Shown piece by piece: positions 1 through 7,289 of a stretch of DNA of 64,000 nucleotides. The notes beneath the pieces were generated by a model that worked only from the letters and a program-made list of their open reading frames with translations, did not search any database and was not told the origin of the DNA. The stretch comes from CAVVSD01 sp963837655. Lineage in GTDB: Bacteria > Actinomycetota > Thermoleophilia > Solirubrobacterales > Solirubrobacteraceae. How positions within the stretch are numbered: position 1 is the stretch's first letter; each line of letters opens with the position of its first letter. A program made the position numbers and the translations under genes. Where the stretch lies: NCBI GenBank assembly GCA_963837655.1, contig CAWIOK010000001.1, positions 434,001 through 498,000 of the forward strand, written 5' to 3'.

Positions 1-1094
1 ACCGCGAGCGCCACGACCGACCACAGGGCGATCGGCGAGAAGCGCGCGAGGACGCCGGCCAGCAGCCGTGTGCGGACCGGCGGGTCCAGGCGCCGTGTCG
101 CCGCCGGCACCGCCAGCAGCAGCGCGACCATCCCGCCGATCCAGAGCGCCGTCGCCGCCACGTGCACGACGTCCAATGGCGCGAGCACGGCGACCGGGCT
201 CTGCGTCGTGGCGTGGCCCGCGAGGGCAGGACCGGCGAGGATCGCCGCCGCGGGCACGGCGGCCACGGCAGCTGCGATCCGGGATGGGCGCGCCCACAGG
301 ATCGCGAGCGCCGCCCCGAGCACGATCCACGCGACGAACCGCACGCCGAGCCACGACCCGGTTCGCGTGCCGAGCACCTCGCGGACGACCGAGGGGTCCA
401 GCGCGGTCCAGGCCGACGTCTCCCCCGCGACCGCGGCCTGCAGCACCACGGCGGCGGCGCCGGCGACGATCCCCAGGACGACCCCCGCCCCGACCAGGCG
501 CGCGAGACGGGCCTCGAACGCGGCACCGGCCGGCTCCAGCAGCGTCTCGCCGCGCACGGCCGGGCGCCAGCAGAAGGCGAGGAACGCGACGCCTCCGAGC
601 GCCACGGAGATCGCGAGATACCCGAGCCCGCGCGCGATCCCCAGCGCCGCGCGGCTCACGGGCCCGGCCGACGTGCCCTCCAGGAGCGTGGCGACGCTCT
701 TCGCGGGGGCGGCGGCCTCGCCGACCTGGAAGATCAGGCCGCCGGAGACGGGGTGGCCGTCGGCGGAGACGACGCGATACGTCGCGGTGTACGCGCCCTG
801 CGGCACGGACACCGGCAGCGACACCGCGATCGCCGAGCTCCTACCACCCGGGCGCCGCAGCGGACCTGTCTTGAGCTGCCTGCCCCTGCCGTCGAACACG
901 CGCACCGCTCCGAACGCGGCCTCGACCGGCTCATCGAACCCGAACACCACCTCCTCGGGCGGCTGCTCCAGCACGGCGCCGCGCTCGGGGGACGTCCGCT
1001 CGAGCGTCGCGTGGGCGCTGGCCACGGGCGACAGCGCGCCCAGCGCCGTCGCAGCGACCGCGAGCGCGACCCCGAGGCGGGCGCCAGGTCTCAC
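1..1094 (-). CDS. CopC-CopD fusion copper resistance protein (3' end beyond window)
   Basis: The start is the GTG at 1094, overlapping the TGA of the upstream gene as GTGA. A signal peptide ending in the motif ASA is followed directly by mature HATLERTSPERG, the classic CopC N-terminus whose first histidine binds copper. A second CopC motif, ADGHPVSGG, lies about 80 residues later. After about residue 150 the sequence becomes hydrophobic with several membrane segments, as in CopD (PF05425). CopC is an extracytoplasmic copper-binding beta-sandwich and CopD a membrane copper-handling domain; fused forms are common in actinobacteria. The C-terminus is missing because the gene runs off the window edge. 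The fold assignment is confident; transport direction is not inferable. Confidence 0.88.
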   Translation of the reverse strand, partial: MRPGARLGVALAVAATALGALSPVASAHATLERTSPERGAVLEQPPEEVVFGFDEPVEAAFGAVRVFDGRGRQLKTGPLRRPGGRSSAIAVSLPVSVPQGAYTATYRVVSADGHPVSGGLIFQVGEAAAPAKSVATLLEGTSAGPVSRAALGIARGLGYLAISVALGGVAFLAFCWRPAVRGETLLEPAGAAFEARLARLVGAGVVLGIVAGAAAVVLQAAVAGETSAWTALDPSVVREVLGTRTGSWLGVRFVAWIVLGAALAILWARPSRIAAAVAAVPAAAILAGPALAGHATTQSPVAVLAPLDVVHVAATALWIGGMVALLLAVPAATRRLDPPVRTRLLAGVLARFSPIALWSVVALA

Positions 1095-1765
1095 CACGCC
1101 TCTGCGGAACCCGACGGGGTCTGCTCACCGCGCGCACGGCGGCGGCGCACGATCAGCACGAGCGCGATCGACGCGATGATGAACGCGACCAGCCCGATGA
1201 TGGCGCCGACCGGCATCCCGCTGCCGGCGACCTTGCCGCGCCAGAAGAGCGTCCCAGTGATCGCCTGGGGCTTGGCGTCGCCGACCTGCACGGGCACCGA
1301 CCAGTCGAAGATCTTCGTCTTGGCGTTCTTGTCGGTCACCTTCTGCGGCACCGTTCCCGGGCTCATCCAGTGGATGCGGTGGTCGTGGGTCTCGTAGCGC
1401 CCGTCGCCCTCGAGCGTCTTCCAGACCGGCGTCGCCTTGGCGTCCGCGCTCTTGGGGACCTTGACGTTGGCGTAGGGGTCGTTGTTGAGGTAGGTCGCCG
1501 GCGAGCGCTGGTTGACCTGCACCGTGCCGTCAGGCAGCAGGCGAGCGTACGGCTCGTTCTCGTAGCCCTCGAGCGTGACCACCTGGCCGGTCCTGTTCTG
1601 CAGCAGTAGGCGGTCGCCGTAGTTGAGGACCTGCACCTTCAGGCCCGGGATGCCAGTGCCTGTGAGCACCGAGTCGAACCGCGGATCGCCCTGATGGGCC
1701 ATCGCGGGAGCGGCGAACGCGCAGGACAGCGCCAGCACGATCACCACGATCGTCGTGCGGCGCAT
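1091..1765 (-). CDS. Secreted, membrane-anchored protein upstream of CopC-CopD
   Basis: This 224-residue protein has a clear signal peptide (residues 1-23, ending PAMA before HQGD). It has an extracytoplasmic domain and one C-terminal transmembrane helix (about residues 186-208) followed by an Arg-rich tail RRRRARGE. The outside domain contains the cluster ETHDHRIHWMSPG, a His/Met-rich patch that could bind metal. Its stop overlaps the CopC-CopD start, so the two are almost certainly translated together. I do not recognise a named family. A copper-related role is inferred only from the neighbour and the His/Met patch. Confidence 0.75.
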   Translation of the reverse strand: MRRTTIVVIVLALSCAFAAPAMAHQGDPRFDSVLTGTGIPGLKVQVLNYGDRLLLQNRTGQVVTLEGYENEPYARLLPDGTVQVNQRSPATYLNNDPYANVKVPKSADAKATPVWKTLEGDGRYETHDHRIHWMSPGTVPQKVTDKNAKTKIFDWSVPVQVGDAKPQAITGTLFWRGKVAGSGMPVGAIIGLVAFIIASIALVLIVRRRRARGEQTPSGSAEAW

Positions 1766-1827
1766 CGCCGCCTCCTCGTGTCGTGGGTCGGGACTGCGCC
1801 GACCCGGACATGTGCGGGCGGCGCGGG

Positions 1828-2160
1828 CTAGCGGACCGGCGCGACCGCCGGCGGTGGCCGGACGGCCAGCGAGGTGGCGAGCAGGCGCCCGCCGCGGGGC
1901 ACGAGGACCAGCGGGGCGCGGAGGACCGCAGAGCTACGCCGTGCGCGGGCCACCGTGTGCTCGCGCGGCGCGCGTCGGGCGGCCGCGAGGCGCCCGATGT
2001 GCTCCTCACCGAGGTAGCGCCCGGCGAGCAGCGGCGCGAGCAGCGCCAGCAGCGGCGCTGCGAGCAGCGCCTCGGTGCCCGCATGGTGCACGAGCAGGGC
2101 GAGGACGAGCATCGCCGCCAGGGCGAGACCGGCCAGGAGGCGTCGGTCGCGGGAGCGCAT
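1828..2160 (-). CDS. Small hydrophobic membrane protein
   Basis: The 110-residue protein starts MRSRDRRLLAGLALAAMLVL. Two hydrophobic stretches (about residues 8-25 and 28-44) are followed by an Arg/Ala-rich, probably cytoplasmic region and a weak third hydrophobic stretch. I chose the ATG at 2160 because residues further upstream in this frame are low-complexity and not gene-like. It lies 62 bp upstream of the secreted protein on the same strand and could be the first gene of the copper-related operon. No family is recognised. Confidence 0.5.
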   Translation of the reverse strand: MRSRDRRLLAGLALAAMLVLALLVHHAGTEALLAAPLLALLAPLLAGRYLGEEHIGRLAAARRAPREHTVARARRSSAVLRAPLVLVPRGGRLLATSLAVRPPPAVAPVR

Positions 2161-2479
2161 CAGGCGGGAAGGATGGTGGATCGCGGGATGCCGGGCAACC
2201 GTGAAACGCGTTCGGGTTCCCTGACACCGTGCGCGCAGGCGCGTGACCAGCGAGCCCGTGGTCGAGGTGACCGTGCCCCACTCGGTGCCCGACGTACGCG
2301 ACTTCGTGATCGACGTGACCACGCGTTGATGTCCGTATGGCCGCCCTCCAGATCCCGCGTGGCTTGACGGTCGACGGCAGTCGCGGGAAGGATCGCCGCA
2401 GACAGGCGTCTGGGTGGGTGAGATCCGCAGCCACCGGGAGAACCGCAGACCGATGCCGAACGAAACCGAGGCGTAGGAC
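2161..2479. other. Intergenic region between divergent genes, no supported gene
   Basis: This gap of about 320 bp separates the minus-strand copper-type genes from the plus-strand cluster starting at 2480, so it should hold divergent promoters. The only coding-like stretch is a plus-strand reading frame of 28 codons from the GTG at 2243 to the TGA at 2327-2329. Its codon usage resembles the flanking genes, but it is too short to support a product and may be a gene remnant. I see no convincing sigma-70-like boxes or hairpins. Confidence 0.4.
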
Positions 2480-3475
2480 GTGCCGGACGCCGCGCACGCG
2501 TTCTGGCTGCGCGAGCCCGGGCACGGTGAGATCCGGCCGGTCGCGCTGCCCGAGCCGGGACGCGGCGACGTCGTGGTCCGCACGCTGCGCTCCGGCGTCA
2601 GTCGCGGCACCGAGACGCTGGTGTTCCGTGGCGGTGTGCCGCCGAGCCAGTACGCGACGATGCGCGCGCCGTTCCAGGACGGGGACTTCCCTGGACCGCT
2701 GAAGTACGGCTACCTCAGCGTCGGCCTCGTCGAGCAGGGGCCGCCGGAGCTCAGCGGCCGTACCGTCTTCTGCCTGTACCCGCACCAGACGGCCTACGTC
2801 GTCCCGGCCGGGGCCGTGACCGTCGTGCCCGACGACGTGCCGCCCGCCCGGGCCGTGCTCGCGGGCACCGTCGAGACGGCCCTCAACGCCCTGTGGGACG
2901 CACCCCCGCTGGTCGGTGACCGCATCGCCGTCGTCGGCGCCGGGATGGTGGGCTGCTGCGTCGCACGCCTGCTCGCCCGGTTCCCGGCGGTCCAGGTGAC
3001 GCTGGTCGACGTCGACCCGGCGCGCGCCGAGATCGCGACCGCTCTCGGTGTCGGGTTCGCCGAGCCCCACGACGCGCCCGGAGGATGCGACCTGGTCGTC
3101 CACACGAGCGCGACCTCCGCCGGCCTGCAGCGCTCGCTCGACCAGCTCGCGCCGGAGGGGACGGTCCTCGACCTCAGCTGGTACGGCGACGCCGAGGTGC
3201 GGCTCTCGCTGGGCGGCGCGTTCCACGCGGGGCGCCTCGGGATCCGCGCCAGCCAGGTCGGGACGGTGTCCCCGGCGCGCAGCGCGCGCCGCACGACGGC
3301 CGATCGGCTCGCCCTCGCGCTCGAGCTGCTGCGCGACCCCGCCTTCGATGCGGTGCTCACCGGCGAGTCGCGCTTCGACGAGCTGCCCGCCGTCATGTCC
3401 CGCCTGGCCGCGGGCAGCCTGGCGGCGGTCTGCCACACCATCACCTACGACGGGAGCAGCGCGTGTTCAGCGTGA
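2480..3475 (+). CDS. Zinc-binding alcohol dehydrogenase-like (MDR) protein, first gene of the pterin-like cluster
   Basis: The 331-residue protein begins at GTG 2480. It has an N-terminal GroES-like region (RSGVSRGTETLVFRGGVP) and a Rossmann nucleotide-binding motif AVVGAGMVGCCVARL near residue 155, the layout of medium-chain dehydrogenases. The usual catalytic zinc ligands (Cys then GHE) are not visible, so it may bind a nucleotide without classical zinc alcohol dehydrogenase activity. It is followed without a gap by the QueD-like gene, whose GTG start lies 11 bp inside this gene. The substrate is unknown. The family assignment is good, the function open. Confidence 0.8.
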   Translation: MPDAAHAFWLREPGHGEIRPVALPEPGRGDVVVRTLRSGVSRGTETLVFRGGVPPSQYATMRAPFQDGDFPGPLKYGYLSVGLVEQGPPELSGRTVFCLYPHQTAYVVPAGAVTVVPDDVPPARAVLAGTVETALNALWDAPPLVGDRIAVVGAGMVGCCVARLLARFPAVQVTLVDVDPARAEIATALGVGFAEPHDAPGGCDLVVHTSATSAGLQRSLDQLAPEGTVLDLSWYGDAEVRLSLGGAFHAGRLGIRASQVGTVSPARSARRTTADRLALALELLRDPAFDAVLTGESRFDELPAVMSRLAAGSLAAVCHTITYDGSSACSA

Positions 3476-3840
3476 CGGTCCGCGACCACATGATGGTCGC
3501 GCACAGCCTTCGCGGCGACGTGTTCGGGCCCGCGCAGCGGCTGCACGGTGCGACGTACGTCGTCGACGCCACCTTCCGCCGGGCGACACTCGACGCCGAC
3601 GGCATCGTCCTCGACATCGGCCGCGCCGCGGAGGTGCTGCACGAGGTCGTCGCCGAGCTGAGCTACCGCAACCTCGACGAGGAGCCGGCGCTCGCGGGCA
3701 TGAACACCACGACCGAGGAGCTCGCGCGCGTCGTCGCGGACCGGCTCGCGGACGCCTTCGGCGCGCAGGGCCTCGACGGGCTCGTCGTCACGCTGCGCGA
3801 GTCCCACATCGCGTGGGCGAGCTACGAGCGGCCATTGTGA
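3463..3840 (+). CDS. 6-pyruvoyltetrahydropterin synthase/QueD-like protein with degenerate active site
   Basis: This 125-residue protein matches the PTPS/QueD fold along its length. The aligned blocks are VAHS (H14), RLHGA (H28), LDIG, ELSYRNLDE, NTTTEELA and a C-terminal RESH (E113). Compared with E. coli QueD as I remember it, the third zinc histidine of HGH is Ala30, the nucleophilic Cys is Ala24, and the Asp-His catalytic pair is Ser67-Tyr68. Two histidines and the substrate-binding Glu remain. It is therefore probably not a standard QueD or PTPS and may bind a pterin or catalyse a different reaction. The start is GTG 3463, preceded by gggagcag and overlapping the previous gene. Confidence 0.82.
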   Translation: MFSVTVRDHMMVAHSLRGDVFGPAQRLHGATYVVDATFRRATLDADGIVLDIGRAAEVLHEVVAELSYRNLDEEPALAGMNTTTEELARVVADRLADAFGAQGLDGLVVTLRESHIAWASYERPL

Positions 3841-4904
3841 CGGAGGTCCACGTCATCGTCCCGGAGGGCATCGACGACCCCGGGCGGCCGAGCGGTGGGA
3901 ACACCTACGACCGCAAGGTCTGCCGCGGGCTCGCCGCGCTCGGCTGGTCGTTGCGCGAACACGCGGTGCCCGGCGCCTGGCCGCGGGCCGGCGCGGCGGA
4001 GCACGCCGCCCTCGCGCGCGCCGTCCGGCCGATACCCGACGGCACCGTGGTGCTGCTCGACGGCCTGGTCGCATGCGCGGCCCCGGCGGTGCTCGTGGGA
4101 CAGGCGCACCGGCTGCAACAGGTCGTGCTCGTGCACATGCCGCTGGGACACCGCCCGCTGAGCGACGAGGCCGACGCGGTCCGCTCGCGCGAGCGCCAGG
4201 TCCTCACGGCGGCGACCGCCGTCGTCGCGACCAGCGCATGGACCCGGCGGCGACTCGCGGAGCTGTACGCGCTCCCGGCTGACCAGGTGCACGTCGCCGC
4301 GCCTGGCGTCGACGCCGCCGGCGTCGGGCCGGAGACGGCCGCCGGAGACGCGCTGCTATGCGTCGCGGCGGTGACGCCCGACAAGGGGCACGACGTGCTG
4401 CTCGACGCGCTGGCCACCGCGACCGACCTGTCGTGGCACTGCGCCTGCGTCGGGAGCGTGGAGCGCGACCGGGCGTTCGCCGACGGCGTGCAGCGCCGGG
4501 CGCAGCACGGTGCGCTGCGCGACCGCGTCCGCTTCCTCGGCCCGCGCACCGGTCCGGAGCTCGACCGGCTGTACGCGGACGCGGACCTGCTCGTGCTCGC
4601 GTCGCACGCCGAGACGTACGGCATGGTCGTCACCGAGGCGTTGGCGCGCGGCCTGCCGGTCGTCGCTGCCGATGTCGGCGGCGTGCCCGAGGCCCTCGGG
4701 CATGGGGACGACGGTGCCCGGCCAGGGTTGCTCGTCCCGCCCGGCGACCCGGAGGCCCTGGGCGCCGCGCTGCGGGACTGGCTCGTGGACGCCGGGCTGC
4801 GCGGGCGCTGGCGCCGGGCCGCCCGGGAGCGACGCGCGTCGCTGTGCGGGTGGTCGGCCACGGCGTCGGTCGTCGCCGGTGTCCTCGCGGGAGCCGCGCG
4901 ATGA
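3837..4904 (+). CDS. Glycosyltransferase family 4 protein
   Basis: The 355-residue GT-B type enzyme starts at GTG 3837 in a GTGA overlap with the QueD-like gene. The C-terminal half carries the GT4 hallmarks: CVAAVTPDKGHDVLLDAL, then SHAETYGMVVTEALARG with the E-x7-E nucleotide-sugar motif, and AADVGGVPEAL. It would transfer a sugar from a nucleotide donor in the cytoplasm. Beside a methyltransferase, an integral membrane UPF0104 protein and a pterin-type enzyme, it suggests assembly of a glycosylated small molecule or lipid. The acceptor is unknown. Confidence 0.88.
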   Translation: MTEVHVIVPEGIDDPGRPSGGNTYDRKVCRGLAALGWSLREHAVPGAWPRAGAAEHAALARAVRPIPDGTVVLLDGLVACAAPAVLVGQAHRLQQVVLVHMPLGHRPLSDEADAVRSRERQVLTAATAVVATSAWTRRRLAELYALPADQVHVAAPGVDAAGVGPETAAGDALLCVAAVTPDKGHDVLLDALATATDLSWHCACVGSVERDRAFADGVQRRAQHGALRDRVRFLGPRTGPELDRLYADADLLVLASHAETYGMVVTEALARGLPVVAADVGGVPEALGHGDDGARPGLLVPPGDPEALGAALRDWLVDAGLRGRWRRAARERRASLCGWSATASVVAGVLAGAAR

Positions 4905-5687
4905 GCGCAGCGGTCGTCCGAGTCAGCCCGGAGTGGCTCCGTCTGCGCGAGCCGGCCGATGCCGCCGCGCGCTCCACGGAGCTCGCCGAACGCCTCGAGC
5001 CCCACCCAGGCTCCGATCGCCGGGTGATCCACGACCTCGGCGGCGGCGACGGCGCGATGGGCCGCTGGCTCGCGCCGCGGCTCCGTGGAGCGCAGCACTG
5101 GGTCGTGCACGACCGCGACGAGGACCTGCTCGAGCTGGCTGTCGCGACACCACCGAGTGCCGCGGTCACCGTCGAGGGGCGAAGCTCCGACGTCACCCGG
5201 CTGGCGCCTCGAGATCTCGAGGACGCGGATCTCATCGTCGCGTCGGCGCTGCTCGACATCATGTCGGCGGAGGAGCTGGACCGGATGCTCGGAGCGTGCA
5301 TCGCGTGCGGGGTGCCGATGCTGCTCGCGCTGACCGTGACCGGGCGCGTCGCTCTGACCCCGCCCGACTCGTTGGACCGGCGCGTGGAGGCCGCGTTCAA
5401 CGAGCACCAGCGCCGCCTGCTCGGCCCGGATGCCGCTTCGGCCGCCGTCGACGTGCTGCGCGCGGCGGGCGCCGAGGTGCTCGTCCGCACGAGCCCCTGG
5501 CGTCTCGACCGCGCCCACGCCGACCTGATGGCCGCATGGCTCGACGGGTGGGTCGCAGCCGCCTGCGAGCAGGAGCCCGCGCTGGCCGGTGAGGCAGGCT
5601 GCGTATCGGGAACGGCGCCGGGCGCAGGCGGCCGCCGGGGAGCTCGCCGTCCACGTCGACCACGTCGATCTGCTGGTGCTGCCGTGA
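4901..5687 (+). pseudogene. Class I SAM-dependent methyltransferase, frameshifted near its C-terminus
   Basis: ATG 4901 overlaps the glycosyltransferase stop (ATGA). The Rossmann motif VIHDLGGGDGAMGRWLAP (SAM motif I) and VVHDRDEDLL are clear. At about 5591-5600 the frame breaks. Removing one G at 5597/5598 gives GEAAAYRERRRAQAAAGELAV, continuing as coding-like sequence to a TGA at 5685-5687 that overlaps the next gene's GTG (5684), as elsewhere in this operon. The span of 787 bp is one base more than a multiple of three. As sequenced, the frame instead runs on into the downstream membrane protein as a spurious fusion. This is either a one-base sequencing error or a real lesion of the last 30 or so residues. 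Confidence 0.8.
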
Positions 5688-6607
5688 CGATCGCGGTCCC
5701 CGTCGCCTCGAGCCACACCCGCCGTCGCGGCGCGTGGTGGTGGGCGCGCCTCGCCGCCACCGGCGCGACGCTCGGCGTCCTCGTCTGGCGCGTCGGCACC
5801 GGCCCGTTCCTCGACGGCCTGCGCACCGTCGACGCGCGGGCGCTGGCGGCCGCGGCCGGCCTCGCCGTGCTGACGACCGTCTGCTGCGCCTGGCGCTGGA
5901 GGGTCGTGGCGCGCGGACTCGGCGTCCACCTGCCGCTGGGCACGGCGGTGGCCGCGTACTACCGGTCGATCTTCCTCAACGTGACCTTGCCCGGCGGCGT
6001 GGTGGGCGACGTGCACCGCGGCATCAGCCACGGCCGCGACACCAACGACGTCGGCCGCGGCCTGCGCGCCGTGGCGTGGGAGCGCTCGGCCGGCCAGGTG
6101 GTGCAGATCGTCCTCACCGTGGCCGTGCTCCTCGTGGCGCCGTCGCCGGCGCGGTCGGCCATGCCGCTCGTCGCGCTCGGGCTCGTCGCGGCGGCGGCGA
6201 GCGTCGCGCTGGTGGCGCGTGCACGCCCCGCCGTGGCCCGCGACCTGCGCGACGGGCTGCTCGCCGGGCGTGCGTGGCCGGCCATCGTGCTTGCGTCCGT
6301 CGTCGTCGTCGCGGGCAACGTGGTCATGTTCATGATCGCCGCGCGGACCGCGGGAGCGACCGCGCCGGTGTCGCGGATGCTGCCGCTGGTGCTGCTCGTG
6401 ATGCTGGCGGCGGCGCTGCCCAACATCGGCGGCTGGGGCCCGCGCGAGGGCATGACGGCATGGGCGTTCTCCGCCGCCGGCCTCGGCGCGTCGCTCGGGG
6501 TCGCCACCGCAGTCGTCTATGGCGTGATGGTGTTCGTCGCCAGCCTGCCGGGGGCCGCGGTCCTCGTCGTGGCCTGGGCGCGCCGGGAGGGAGTCGCAGA
6601 TGCCTGA
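5684..6607 (+). CDS. UPF0104/lysylphosphatidylglycerol synthase TM-like integral membrane protein
   Basis: The 307-residue protein starts at GTG 5684 in the GTGA overlap with the methyltransferase's probable native stop. It is mostly hydrophobic with about seven or eight membrane segments. It has the family signatures RSIFLNVTLPGGVVGDVHRG near residue 90 and NIGGWGPREG near residue 250, typical of the flippase-like region shared by MprF and the UPF0104 proteins (PF03706). It lacks the soluble aminoacyl-transfer domain of MprF. It may move or hold a lipid-linked product of the neighbouring glycosyltransferase. The role is inferred. Confidence 0.85.
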   Translation: MTIAVPVASSHTRRRGAWWWARLAATGATLGVLVWRVGTGPFLDGLRTVDARALAAAAGLAVLTTVCCAWRWRVVARGLGVHLPLGTAVAAYYRSIFLNVTLPGGVVGDVHRGISHGRDTNDVGRGLRAVAWERSAGQVVQIVLTVAVLLVAPSPARSAMPLVALGLVAAAASVALVARARPAVARDLRDGLLAGRAWPAIVLASVVVVAGNVVMFMIAARTAGATAPVSRMLPLVLLVMLAAALPNIGGWGPREGMTAWAFSAAGLGASLGVATAVVYGVMVFVASLPGAAVLVVAWARREGVADA

Positions 6608-7289
6608 CCGCCCGTACACCCTGCTGAGCTGCAGCGTGTCGCTCGACGGCTACCTCGGCGATCGCAGGCCGCGCCTCGCGCTGTCCAACGACGCCGACTT
6701 CGACCGCGTCGACGACGTGCGCGCCTCGTGCGACGCGATCATGGTCGGCGCGGCCACCGTGCGCATCGACAACCCGCGGTTGCTCGTGCGCTCGAAGGCC
6801 CGCCGCGACCGTCGCATGGCGCGCGGGCTGGCGCCGTCCCCGATGAAGATCACCGTCACCGACCGCGCGGACCTGGACGTGGACTCCAACTTCTTCGCCA
6901 CCGGCGAGGCCGAGAAGCTCGTCTACACCTCGAGTCCCCGCGTGGCGGATGCCTGCGCAAGGCTCGGGCCGGTGGCGACGGTCGTCGACGGCGGTGGGCA
7001 GGTGCGGATGCGCCGGCTGAGTGAGGACCTCGCCGACCGCGGCGTCGAGCGCCTGATGGTCGAGGGCGGCGGGGTCGTGCACACCCAGTTCCTGGCCGAC
7101 GACCTGGTCGACGAGCTGCAGCTCGTCGTGGCGCCGTTCTTCGTCGGCGACTCGAGCGCGCCGCGTTTCGTGAGCGACGGGCACTTCCCATGGCATGCCG
7201 GCCGACGCGCGACCCTCGCCGATGTGCGTCAGATCGGCGACGTGGTGCTGCTTCGCTACGCGCTCTCGACGCGCTTCGGGGACGACTAG
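6600..7289 (+). CDS. RibD C-terminal/dihydrofolate reductase-like pyrimidine reductase
   Basis: The 229-residue protein matches the RibD reductase domain (PF01872): CSVSLDGYLGD near the start, DAIMVGAATVRIDNPRLLVR (NADPH and substrate loop), and VERLMVEGGGVVHTQFLADDLVDEL. There is no deaminase domain, so it is a stand-alone reductase. In riboflavin synthesis this domain reduces the ribosylamino-pyrimidinone phosphate; here the QueD-like neighbour suggests a related pteridine or pyrimidine. It overlaps the upstream membrane protein by 8 bp. Its TAG stop is shared through CTAG with the convergent sulfatase gene. Confidence 0.87.
   Translation: MPDRPYTLLSCSVSLDGYLGDRRPRLALSNDADFDRVDDVRASCDAIMVGAATVRIDNPRLLVRSKARRDRRMARGLAPSPMKITVTDRADLDVDSNFFATGEAEKLVYTSSPRVADACARLGPVATVVDGGGQVRMRRLSEDLADRGVERLMVEGGGVVHTQFLADDLVDELQLVVAPFFVGDSSAPRFVSDGHFPWHAGRRATLADVRQIGDVVLLRYALSTRFGDD

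Noticed and set aside
68..1397. Long plus-strand ORFs (up to 411 codons) over the copper genes
   Set aside because: The minus strand holds CopC-CopD and the secreted protein with clear motifs; the plus ORFs are Arg/Ala-rich shadows typical of high-GC DNA.
2243..2329. Short frame reading VTSEPVVEVTVPHSV and on to DFVIDVTTR
   Set aside because: Codon use looks coding, but 28 residues with no recognisable domain or ribosome site cannot be supported as a gene.
4358..6607. 749-residue ORF fusing methyltransferase and membrane protein
   Set aside because: It begins inside the glycosyltransferase and joins two proteins only because of the one-base insertion near 5597; deleting it restores separate genes with a standard overlap.
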